Assembly (NCBI RefSeq): GCF_035918395.1
Contig: NZ_CP142362.1
Coordinates: 1,835,501-1,899,500, forward strand
Reading direction: 5' to 3'
Origin: Mycolicibacterium sp. ND9-15
GTDB lineage: Bacteria; Actinomycetota; Actinomycetes; Mycobacteriales; Mycobacteriaceae
DNA length: 64,000 nucleotides
Of this stretch, positions 1 through 7,324 are shown piece after piece. The first letter of the stretch is position 1; the number at the start of each line of letters is the position of its first letter. Below the pieces are notes generated by a model. The model ran no database searches. It was not told where the DNA came from and saw only the letters and a list, made by a program, of their open reading frames with translations. The translations under genes and the position numbers were made by a program.

Positions 1-1
1 T

Positions 2-376
2 ATGCGTCGGTTCCATCTGCTGCTGGCGGGCGCTTCGTGGATGGCCGAGTACGGTGATCCGGACAACCCCGACGACTGGGAGTTCATCGCGAAATACTCG
101 CCGTACCAGAATATTTCGGCCGATCGGCGGTACCCGCCCGTGTTGATCACCACCTCCACCCGTGACGACCGCGTGCATCCCGGCCATGCGCGCAAGATGG
201 CTGCGGCACTGCAGGACGCGGGGCATCCCGTCCACTACTACGAAAACATCGAGGGCGGTCACGCGGGCGCGGCCGACAACGCCCAGACCGCGTTCCGCTC
301 GGCGCTGATCCACGAGTTCCTGTGGTCGATGCTCAGTGCAGCAACTGGTCCCCGAGGAACCGCTCGGGTCCGGTGA
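2..376 (+). CDS. Prolyl oligopeptidase family (S9) serine peptidase, C-terminal fragment
   Basis: This is the 3' end of a gene that begins before the window; 124 residues are visible. It carries the end of an S9 prolyl-oligopeptidase catalytic domain: the segment STRDDRVHPGHARKM holds the expected catalytic Asp, and IEGGHAG holds the catalytic His about 35 residues later. The nucleophile Ser lies outside the window. The family cleaves proline-containing peptides. Its 3' end overlaps the convergent Dyp peroxidase gene by 44 bp. The first Met seen is probably internal. Family call is firm; substrate is unknown. Confidence 0.85.
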   Translation: MRRFHLLLAGASWMAEYGDPDNPDDWEFIAKYSPYQNISADRRYPPVLITTSTRDDRVHPGHARKMAAALQDAGHPVHYYENIEGGHAGAADNAQTAFRSALIHEFLWSMLSAATGPRGTARVR

Positions 377-1568
377 CGCCGGGCAGCGTGAAGAAGAACC
401 CCCCGCCGACCGGCAGGATGTACTCCTCGAGCGGTTCGCCCTTCAGCCGGCGCTGCACGGTCAGGAAGCCCTTCTCGAGGCTGCGCTGGTAGGCGATGAA
501 GGCCAGTCCCTGGTCGAGTCGGCCCGCGCCGTCGAAACCCCTGGAGTAGTTGAAGCCCCGCCGCAGGATCAGGTTCTCGTCGGTCTCGGGTGTGCGGGGA
601 TTCGCCAGCCGGATATGAGCGGTCAGCGGAATTCGCTTGCCGTCCGGGTCCTCTGGGTAGTCGGGGTCGCTGAACTCGCCGTCCAGCCCGAGCGGCGCAC
701 CGCTGATCTTGCTGCGCCCGATCAGCGCCTCCTGCTCGACGAGTTGAGTACGGTCCCAGAACTCGACGAACATCCGGATGATTCGGATCGCCTGATACGA
801 GCCGCCGACCGCCCATTCCGGTTCGCCATCCTGCGGGCCGACCCAGACGTGGCGATCCATGATCGCGTCGTCGTCGACATCGAGGTTGGCCGTCCCATCC
901 TTGAAGCCCAACAGGTTTCGTGGCGTCGCGGCCTCCGATGCCCGGCCGGCGCCGATGCCCCTCGCATAGCCGTCGACCATCCACCGAAGCACCAGATCGC
1001 TGCGGGTGCGGCGCATCAACTGCCGCAGGGCGAACACGACGGTGTCGGTGTGTCCGGCCTCCATGATGATCGACAGGTCGCCGTGGGACAGTTTGGGATC
1101 CAGCCGGTCGTTGGCCAGGAACGGCATGGTGACCAGCTCTTTGGGCTTGCGATCGGCCAGCCCGAACCGGTCGTCGAACAGCGAAGCTCCGACGCCGACC
1201 ACGATCGACAGGTTGTCTGCGGGCGGCTGCTCCCCGAGGATGCCGGAGTCGACGGGCGGGTACTCGGGATCACGGGTCTGGAGCGGCTTACCCGCCATCA
1301 GCCCGCGGATCTCCTCGGTGAGGTCCTGCAGGGTGCGCTTCAGGCCGTCGCGATCCTTCGACAGCACATTGAACGATGCGATCAGGCCCTGTTCCGGGAT
1401 GGGCAGCGCGGTGATTCCGGTCTGGTGCGGCCCCTCGAACGGGACGAACGCCGCCGCGGGCGCCCCGGTGTCCGGCGAGCACCCGGCGAGGGCCGCACCG
1501 ACGCCGACCGCGGCGCCCGTGCCGAGCGCGCCGGTGATGAAGCCGCGGCGCGAAAGACCTTCGGTCAC
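333..1568 (-). CDS. efeB: Dyp-type heme peroxidase, EfeB-like, Tat-exported lipoprotein
   Basis: 411-residue Dyp-type peroxidase of the EfeB class. The N-terminus has a twin-arginine signal (SRRGF, residues 6-10) ending in a lipobox ALAGC with Cys30, so a Tat-exported, lipid-anchored protein is predicted. The hallmark GFKDG motif is at 221-225 and the likely proximal heme ligand is His318 in AHIRLANPR. EfeB proteins oxidise substrates with peroxide or take part in ferrous iron uptake with EfeO. It starts at a GTG that overlaps the efeO stop by 4 nt, so the two are translationally coupled. No efeU permease is next to it. Dyp family certain; EfeB role inferred from the neighbour and the iron box. 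Confidence 0.9.
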   Translation of the reverse strand: MTEGLSRRGFITGALGTGAAVGVGAALAGCSPDTGAPAAAFVPFEGPHQTGITALPIPEQGLIASFNVLSKDRDGLKRTLQDLTEEIRGLMAGKPLQTRDPEYPPVDSGILGEQPPADNLSIVVGVGASLFDDRFGLADRKPKELVTMPFLANDRLDPKLSHGDLSIIMEAGHTDTVVFALRQLMRRTRSDLVLRWMVDGYARGIGAGRASEAATPRNLLGFKDGTANLDVDDDAIMDRHVWVGPQDGEPEWAVGGSYQAIRIIRMFVEFWDRTQLVEQEALIGRSKISGAPLGLDGEFSDPDYPEDPDGKRIPLTAHIRLANPRTPETDENLILRRGFNYSRGFDGAGRLDQGLAFIAYQRSLEKGFLTVQRRLKGEPLEEYILPVGGGFFFTLPGVTGPERFLGDQLLH

Positions 1569-2497
1569 TGCAGTTTCAGCACTCCAGAAATCTGCGACAT
1601 GTTTTCCGACAGCCCGGCGAGCTGGGCCTTCAGCTTGTCGATGACGTCGGGTGTCACGGTGACCTCCGGGCAGCGAGCCGACGGATACGGATCGTTCTCG
1701 GTGCAGAACAGCACCCAGCCGTCACCGCGGCGCAGGGGCGCCAAGGTCTCGAATACCGAATCGATTCCCGCGTCGATCTCGCCCAGCAACGCCGGATCTG
1801 CCTTTACCAGAGCGGGGTTCAACTTGCCGACGGCGTCGCGTGCCCCCTGCACGTTCGCGTCGAAGTCCCAGAGGTCGGTCTTGGAGTAGCGCTCCTCTTC
1901 GCCGGTGATCTTGCCCTCGGACACCTCTTCGATGAGTTCGGCGGCGCCGTTGGCGACGTCGATCGGCTTCACCTCGACCGACGGGAACTGGGCCTTCAGG
2001 CCGGCGACGTCCTTGTCGAGTTGATCGGCGAACGGTGCCGCGCCCTCGGTGGTGTTCTGCTCGAACAGGATGTACTCGAGGCGGTGCCAGCCGGTGAACT
2101 CCCGGTCGTCGACGCCTGCGAAGTCGTCCACCCGGCCATCGATCTTGCGGTCGATATCCTCGACCAGCACGGCGATCGGCTCGATACGCTCCCACGGCTG
2201 ACGCGACGGCGCATAGGCGTCCTGGGCTGCCTTGATGTCACCGGCACGCACGGCGTCGGTGAAGACTTTGACCACGCGCTGAAGTTCGTCGATGTTGCTC
2301 TGCGCGTAGGCCTTGTAGTCGGCTGCGGCTTTGTCCAGAACAGCGGGGTCGACCGCGGGGGCGGCGCTCGTGGTCTCGGCCGCCGTTCCGTTGGCGGACG
2401 TCGTCTCGCCGCCGGAGGACGAGCTGCCGTTCGAGCACCCGGACAGGATCAGGCCGGCGACGGCGATGGGAGCGGCCCACGCAAGATAGCGGTTCAT
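1565..2497 (-). CDS. efeO: EfeO-type M75 iron uptake lipoprotein
   Basis: 310-residue lipoprotein: signal sequence with lipobox LSGC (Cys21), a Ser/Thr-rich linker, then an EfeO/M75 (imelysin-like) domain whose HxxE metal motif is His138-Arg-Leu-Glu141. The start was set at the ATG that gives the signal peptide, with GAGG 6-8 nt upstream; a longer open frame reaches 2671 but lacks these. EfeO binds iron in the periplasmic space for the EfeUOB system. An IdeR-like box lies 13 bp before the start, which predicts iron repression of efeO-efeB. EfeU is not encoded in the window, so the permease partner must be elsewhere or absent. Confidence 0.88.
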   Translation of the reverse strand: MNRYLAWAAPIAVAGLILSGCSNGSSSSGGETTSANGTAAETTSAAPAVDPAVLDKAAADYKAYAQSNIDELQRVVKVFTDAVRAGDIKAAQDAYAPSRQPWERIEPIAVLVEDIDRKIDGRVDDFAGVDDREFTGWHRLEYILFEQNTTEGAAPFADQLDKDVAGLKAQFPSVEVKPIDVANGAAELIEEVSEGKITGEEERYSKTDLWDFDANVQGARDAVGKLNPALVKADPALLGEIDAGIDSVFETLAPLRRGDGWVLFCTENDPYPSARCPEVTVTPDVIDKLKAQLAGLSENMSQISGVLKLQ

Positions 2498-2510
2498 TCG
2501 TACCTCAAAG

Positions 2511-2529
2511 TTAGGAGAGGCTGACCATA
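2511..2529 (-). promoter_or_regulatory. IdeR/DtxR iron box upstream of efeO
   Basis: TTAGGAGAGGCTGACCATA matches the mycobacterial IdeR consensus TTAGGTTAGGCTAACCTAA at 14 of 19 positions, with both half-sites recognisable. It is 13 bp upstream of the efeO ATG, where Fe(II)-IdeR binding would block transcription. The call is by eye; binding has not been tested. Confidence 0.7.
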
Positions 2530-2788
2530 ACACTCGCCGAAACAGGGAGGATTGGCACACCTTGGTCTCGGACGACTCGCTTCGGTTCTCCTCCCTCGGC
2601 GAGGCCGGCGCCGACTGAGTCCGCCGTCGTACGCCGAACTCCGATAACAACTGGTTCAACGTCATCGGCAAGCGGCTGTCGCGGTGACGCCACCCCGAGA
2701 CCCATCAGCGTTGCCGCCGCACGGTCTCCGGTGAGTCGATTCGTCACCGAATCCGATACCCGGGGCTTGCTCTGCCAGACTTGCAGCC

Positions 2789-3703
2789 ATGACGCCGCCG
2801 GAGTCCAAGCCGCAGTTCGAGACGCTGCTCTACGCCGCCGAGCCACCCGTGGCCACCATCACGCTCAACCGCCCCGACCACCTCAACACCATCGTCCCGC
2901 CGATGCCCGACGAGATCGAGGCGGCGATCGGCCTGGCCGAACGCGACCCGGCGATCAAGGTGATCGTGCTGCGCGGCGCCGGCCGCGCGTTCTCCGGCGG
3001 CTACGACTTCGGCGGCGGCTTCACCCACTGGGGCCAGGCGATGAACACCGACGGCCGCTGGGACCCCGGTAAGGACTTCGCGATGGTCAGCACCCGCGAG
3101 ACCGGCCCCACGCAGAAGTTCATGGCGATCTGGCGTGCCTCCAAACCCGTGATCGCACAGGTGCACGGCTGGTGCGTCGGCGGCGCAAGCGACTACGCCC
3201 TGTGCGCCGACATCGTCATCGCCAGCGACGACGCGGTGATCGGTACCCCATACGCCCGCATGTGGGGCGCCTACCTCACCGGTATGTGGTTGTACCGGCT
3301 GAGCCTGGCGAAGGCGAAGTGGCACTCGTTGACCGGTGAGCCCCTGACCGGGAAGGAAGCCGCCGCAGTCGAACTCATCAACGAGTCCGTTCCGTTCAAG
3401 AACCTCGAGGCTCGAGTCGAGGAGATCGCGTTGAGGCTTGCGCGGATCCCGCTGTCGCAATTGCAGGCGCAGAAGCTGATCGTCAACCAGGCCTACGAGA
3501 ACATGGGCCTGGCGTCCACCCAGACACTCGGCGGCATCCTCGACGGGCTGATGCGGAACACACCGGACGCGCTGTCCTTCATCGAAACCGCTGAGACACA
3601 GGGTGTTCGGACCGCGGTCGAGCACCGCGACGGGCCGTGGGGGGACTACAGCCAGGCGCCGCCAGAGAAACGTCCTGACCCGTCACACATCGTCGAGCCC
3701 TGA
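2789..3703 (+). CDS. Enoyl-CoA hydratase/isomerase family (crotonase) protein
   Basis: 304-residue crotonase-fold protein. Typical features are TITLNRPDHLN near residue 30, the oxyanion-hole loop GRAFSGGYDFGGG around 68-80 and the second loop VHGWCVGGASDYALCADI around 125-142. Crotonases act on CoA thioesters in beta-oxidation or related catabolism. It stands alone between efeO (divergent) and a convergent remnant. The insert before FGGGF and the C-terminal tail resemble the longer enoyl-CoA hydratases of actinobacteria, but the substrate cannot be told. No clear Shine-Dalgarno is seen before the ATG. Confidence 0.85.
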   Translation: MTPPESKPQFETLLYAAEPPVATITLNRPDHLNTIVPPMPDEIEAAIGLAERDPAIKVIVLRGAGRAFSGGYDFGGGFTHWGQAMNTDGRWDPGKDFAMVSTRETGPTQKFMAIWRASKPVIAQVHGWCVGGASDYALCADIVIASDDAVIGTPYARMWGAYLTGMWLYRLSLAKAKWHSLTGEPLTGKEAAAVELINESVPFKNLEARVEEIALRLARIPLSQLQAQKLIVNQAYENMGLASTQTLGGILDGLMRNTPDALSFIETAETQGVRTAVEHRDGPWGDYSQAPPEKRPDPSHIVEP

Positions 3704-3706
3704 CCG

Positions 3707-3816
3707 GAATCCAACAACGCGTCGATGGTGCTGGTGCGGCGCAACGCGCCGGTGACCACGGGCGGCCACATCTCGACCGGCCCATGCGGGCCCGCGATGT
3801 CGGAGACGAACGGCAT
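3707..3816 (-). pseudogene. Possible gene remnant with a DUF2889-like N-terminus
   Basis: On the minus strand an ATG at 3816 begins a protein-like sequence, MPFVSDIAGPHGPVEMWPPV, followed by RRTSTID, a string I associate with the start of DUF2889 proteins. The frame then runs antisense into the crotonase 3' end and loses similarity. It looks like a truncated gene left downstream of the crotonase. Low confidence: the motif is short and was recognised from memory. Confidence 0.3.
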
Positions 3817-3844
3817 GGACTGACGGTAGCAATACCGAGGTGGG

Positions 3845-4690
3845 CTAAACGTCGCGTCGGCGCAACCCGCCGAGCGCCGACACGAGCACACCGAACACCA
3901 CGAGCACTCCACCCGCCGCCAAGGTGAGGTTCAGCCAGTGGTGAAAGCTGTCCACGGCGTGGGCCAGCATCACGTCGGCGACCTCGCGGATGTCACCCGA
4001 GAGCCGGTTCAACGTGTTGTCGATGGAGCGCCGCGCCACCTCCACGCCGGCCCAACCGGCAGCACCCACGATCAGAGCCGAAACACCCAGTGCGGCAAGC
4101 GCTCTGCCACGACTGCGGGCCGCAGCGAGCACCAGCAGAGCGAACACCCCGGTGAGGACCGCGGCACCGACGCTGAGCCACGGCCCCCACGTCGAAACCC
4201 GCTTGAGCTGACCGGGCCGCCAGGTGTCCGTGATGGACACCGGTACCGGCAGCGATTCGGGTGTCGCGACCCCGACGTTGCCCAGCGTCCGGCGGAACGA
4301 CTCGTCGGCGAGCATCGGGCCGAGGTCGAGGATCCACTCGTCGGTGCCCTCGACCTGTCGGGCCGAGTCGGTGAACATCCAGCGGTGTCCGACCGTGTTG
4401 GCCAGGGCGAACTGGCCGGGGAAGGTTGGGTTTGCGGTGTAGGCCGAGGCGACGCCCCGGATCATGCCGTTGTCGACGTCGTAACCGTTGTCGGACAGAT
4501 ATGCCGAGACTTCCGTCGCGAGGATCCCCGCCATCGGCTTCTGTAGTTGCGGGTCCTTGGCCGCCGACTCCGTTAACGCCGAATACCCGTTGGCGTCGAC
4601 CACGTTCCGCTGTGCCCACATCGTCGGGACGGCGACCGCGAGCAGAGCGGTGGTGATGAGCCACAGAAACACGGTTGCCACCGACCGCAC
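3845..4690 (-). CDS. Conserved membrane protein of unknown function
   Basis: About 281 residues. One N-terminal membrane segment is followed by an extracytoplasmic region of about 125 residues, then three further hydrophobic segments near the C-terminus and a basic tail (GGLRRRDV). I do not recognise a catalytic motif. The start was placed at GTG 4690 because GAGGAGG ends 6 nt before it; ATG 4696 and GTG 4726 are in-frame alternatives, but the first abuts the Shine-Dalgarno and the second lies in the palindrome. It follows the aldehyde dehydrogenase on the same strand, separated by that palindrome. Confidence 0.75.
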   Translation of the reverse strand: MRSVATVFLWLITTALLAVAVPTMWAQRNVVDANGYSALTESAAKDPQLQKPMAGILATEVSAYLSDNGYDVDNGMIRGVASAYTANPTFPGQFALANTVGHRWMFTDSARQVEGTDEWILDLGPMLADESFRRTLGNVGVATPESLPVPVSITDTWRPGQLKRVSTWGPWLSVGAAVLTGVFALLVLAAARSRGRALAALGVSALIVGAAGWAGVEVARRSIDNTLNRLSGDIREVADVMLAHAVDSFHHWLNLTLAAGGVLVVFGVLVSALGGLRRRDV

Positions 4691-4709
4691 GCGCATCCTC
4701 CTCAACGAA

Positions 4710-4758
4710 AGTACGGTTTCTGACACGAAACGCGAGTAACCGCGTCAGAAACCGTACT
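4710..4758. repeat. Intergenic palindrome (15-bp perfect arms)
   Basis: AGTACGGTTTCTGAC at 4710-4724 is the exact reverse complement of GTCAGAAACCGTACT at 4744-4758, leaving a 19-nt loop. It lies between two minus-strand genes. There is no T-run, so a standard Rho-independent terminator is not certain. The core GAAACCGTAC is shared with the palindrome at 9069-9123. Confidence 0.8.
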
Positions 4759-4785
4759 CTCGCCGCGATTGGGGAAGACGTTCCG

Positions 4786-6306
4786 CTACTTGGCGGCCCG
4801 CTTCGGCGTGATCAGCGCGAGCTTCGTCATCAGCTTGTTCATCCGCTGCAGCGCCTTGGGCGAATTGTTGTAGTAGTTGCCGCCCGCGCCGACGTTGGTG
4901 CGCGGCGCCACCACTGCCTCCTGGCGGCAGTACTTGCGCAACCCGTCCGCCCCGCCGAACCGCGCCCCCAGACCCGACGTCTTCCAACCCCCCATCGGGG
5001 CCGTCGTGCACATCAGGTTCGAGATCACGTCGTTGATGTTGACCGCACCGCAATCCAGCTCCACCGCAACATCTTTGGCGCGATCGATGTCTTTGGCGAA
5101 CACCGCCGCGCTCAACCCGTAGGGGCTGTCGTTGGACAGCCGGATCGCCTCGTCGACGGTCCTCACTTTCATGATGGGCAGAGTCGGGCCGAAGGTCTCC
5201 TCGGTCATACACAACATCGAGTGGTCCACGTCGACCAGCACGGTGGGCGGATAGAAGCTGCCCTTTCCGTCGTCCGGGCGCTTCCCGCCGGTCAGCGCCT
5301 TCGCGCCCTTGGCGAGCGCATCGTCGACGTGCCGGGCGGTCACCGCGACCTGTGACTCGTCGATCAGCGACCCGAAGTCGTAGCCGTCGCCCGCGCCCAT
5401 CTTCAGCTTCTCGACGTCGCGTACCACCGCGGCGACGAACTGGTCGTAAACCGGCTCGAGCACGTAGACCCGCTCCACCGACACACACGTCTGCCCCGCG
5501 TTGAAGAACGCACCCCACACCGCGGCGTGGGCCGCCAGGTCGATGTCGGCGTCCTCCAGCACGATCATCGGATCCTTGCCGCCGAGTTCGAGGCTGACCG
5601 GGGTGAGCCGACGAGCGGCCCGCTCCATCACCTTCGCGCCCGTCGCGCTGGAGCCGGTGAACTGGACGAAGTCGGCGTTGTCGATGACGGCCTCGGAGAC
5701 TTCGCGGGCGCCCTGCGCCAGTGCCAGCACCTCCGGCGCACCCGAGTCCAGCCAGCCCCGCAGCAGCAGTTCGGCGGTCAGCGGCGTGCGCTCCGACGGC
5801 TTGAGCAGCACCGCACAGCCCGCGGCCAGCGCGCCGATGGCGTCCATCAACGCATTGGCCACCGGGTAGTTCCACGGTGCGATGATCCCGACGACCGCGC
5901 GGGGCCGATAGTGCACCTCGATCTTCTTGATCGACAGGAACGGCAACGATGCAGGCCTGCGCTCGGGCGCGAGCGCCTTCTCCATGGTCTTGATGTAGTA
6001 CGAGGCGATCATGATCAGCAGCGGTACTTCCTGCGCCGCGTCGACGGCCGACTTGCCGGTCTCCTTGATCAGCAACGACTCGATCTCGTCGCGATGCTCG
6101 CCGAGCCACACTGCGTACCGGGCCAGCACCTTGGCCCGGCCCTTGGCGCCCCGGGCCTCCCACTGCCGCTGCGCCTGGCGCAGGCCGGCCGCGATACGCG
6201 GCACGTCGGCGGGATCGGTCCAGCGCACGGTGCCCGCGACGGCTCCGGTTGCGGGGTTGTGGATGGTGCTGGTGTCAGGCAGCTCAACGTCAGACGTCGC
6301 AGTCAT
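4786..6306 (-). CDS. NAD(P)-dependent aldehyde dehydrogenase, succinate-semialdehyde dehydrogenase-like
   Basis: 506-residue aldehyde dehydrogenase superfamily enzyme that oxidises aldehydes to acids. The Rossmann-site motif PWNYP is at 144-148, the general base Glu240 lies in LELGGKDP, and the catalytic Cys274 lies in FFNAGQTC. The C-terminal PMGGWKTSG segment is also typical. Overall it resembles the succinate-semialdehyde/benzaldehyde dehydrogenase subgroup with a C-terminal extension of about 30 residues rich in Lys and Asn. The ATG is probably leaderless: TAGCAT is 6 nt upstream and no Shine-Dalgarno is present. The physiological aldehyde cannot be read from the sequence. Confidence 0.88.
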   Translation of the reverse strand: MTATSDVELPDTSTIHNPATGAVAGTVRWTDPADVPRIAAGLRQAQRQWEARGAKGRAKVLARYAVWLGEHRDEIESLLIKETGKSAVDAAQEVPLLIMIASYYIKTMEKALAPERRPASLPFLSIKKIEVHYRPRAVVGIIAPWNYPVANALMDAIGALAAGCAVLLKPSERTPLTAELLLRGWLDSGAPEVLALAQGAREVSEAVIDNADFVQFTGSSATGAKVMERAARRLTPVSLELGGKDPMIVLEDADIDLAAHAAVWGAFFNAGQTCVSVERVYVLEPVYDQFVAAVVRDVEKLKMGAGDGYDFGSLIDESQVAVTARHVDDALAKGAKALTGGKRPDDGKGSFYPPTVLVDVDHSMLCMTEETFGPTLPIMKVRTVDEAIRLSNDSPYGLSAAVFAKDIDRAKDVAVELDCGAVNINDVISNLMCTTAPMGGWKTSGLGARFGGADGLRKYCRQEAVVAPRTNVGAGGNYYNNSPKALQRMNKLMTKLALITPKRAAK

Positions 6307-6381
6307 GACACCATGCTAGCCGTCGCTGTGACGTAGATCGCACCCAGGGTTGACACGTGTCAAGTCGCGGCTGCGACCGGA

Positions 6382-6897
6382 TCACGCGATTCCGCGGATA
6401 TATGCCGCCTGGCCGAGGTGCTGGGCGCCGTCGTCGATGATGCTCACCAGGCGCACGCTGGCAGTCACCGGTGGATCCCAGTGGCTGTCGACGATGCGGC
6501 TCAGCTCGTCGGGCGTCACGGACGCGATGTACGCGAGTGTCGCTTTGTGCACCGCGTGGGCGTACCCAGCGAGCAGGTCCGCCGAGACGCGCACCCGGTC
6601 GACTTCGTCGGGGCTGTGCCCGTAGCCCATGTCCTCGCGGGGTAAGTCCAGACCGAACCGGTCGACCCAGCCGTCACGCAGCCAGACCTGCTCCGTGCCC
6701 GCGATATCGCTGACCTGGACGTCCTGTTGACGGGCGCTGTGCCAGATCAGCCAGGCGATGCTGTTGGCCGTCGACGTGGGCCGGAAGAACGCGGTCTCGT
6801 CGGTCAGCCCGTCGGTGAGGTTCTCGACATGCTCGATGAGTCGCGTGAACGCGTCGCGCAGGACTTCACGGACCACTGCCACGTCTGAGTCGGCCAT
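6382..6897 (-). CDS. DinB-like (DUF664) protein
   Basis: 171-residue protein of the DinB/YfiT four-helix fold, with potential metal-ligand histidines in WLIWHSARQQD (around residue 50) and DDGAQHLGQ (around 157). Actinobacterial members include mycothiol-dependent enzymes and many proteins of unknown role. A -10-like TACGGT lies 7 nt before the ATG, which suggests a leaderless transcript. It is followed on the same strand by the aldehyde dehydrogenase after 75 bp. Function is not established. Confidence 0.78.
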   Translation of the reverse strand: MADSDVAVVREVLRDAFTRLIEHVENLTDGLTDETAFFRPTSTANSIAWLIWHSARQQDVQVSDIAGTEQVWLRDGWVDRFGLDLPREDMGYGHSPDEVDRVRVSADLLAGYAHAVHKATLAYIASVTPDELSRIVDSHWDPPVTASVRLVSIIDDGAQHLGQAAYIRGIA

Positions 6898-6912
6898 GAC
6901 CTCGACCGTACG

Positions 6913-7302
6913 TCAGCCTTGCGGCCCCGACCCGTGAAAGACCGCCTCGATGTTGTTGGCGTCCGGGTCCCGCACGAAGGCGCCGTAGTACCCAGGGTGG
7001 TACTCCGGCCACAGCCGCGGTGCGTGCAGCGGCGCCGCGCCCATCTCGAGCGCCGCGTCGTAGAACGCCTGCACGGCGTCCTCGTTGGCGGCCTGGAACG
7101 CGAAGTGCACCTCACGGTTGGGACCCGCCGCGTCGCCTGCGTTCATATCCGCGATCCAGAAGTCGGGTTTACCGTCCCTGCCGTACCCGATGGCGACCCG
7201 ATAGTCCAGTTGGCGGGTGTAACCGAGCACGCCCAGCACCCTGTCGTAGAACGCCTTCGATCGCTCCCAGTCCGCGCAGTTGATTCCGAAGTGATCGATC
7301 AC
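6913..7302 (-). CDS. VOC (glyoxalase/bleomycin resistance) family protein
   Basis: 129-residue single-domain VOC protein: VIDHFGINC at the start, SKAFYDRVLGVLG, VHFAFQA and the C-terminal FVRDPDANNIEAV, the usual metal-binding and fold elements. The start is placed at GTG 7302, where family proteins begin; an upstream in-frame start would overlap the divergent amidohydrolase gene. It is 16 bp from the DinB-like gene on the same strand and probably co-transcribed with it. The substrate is unknown. Confidence 0.82.
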   Translation of the reverse strand: MIDHFGINCADWERSKAFYDRVLGVLGYTRQLDYRVAIGYGRDGKPDFWIADMNAGDAAGPNREVHFAFQAANEDAVQAFYDAALEMGAAPLHAPRLWPEYHPGYYGAFVRDPDANNIEAVFHGSGPQG

Positions 7303-7324
7303 CGGCTCATCGTAGATTCGACGT

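Noticed and set aside
2511..2846. A 111-codon minus-strand frame before efeO
   Set aside because: It covers the iron box and promoter, is Arg/Ala/Ser-rich and has no ribosome site; it is not an EfeU permease.
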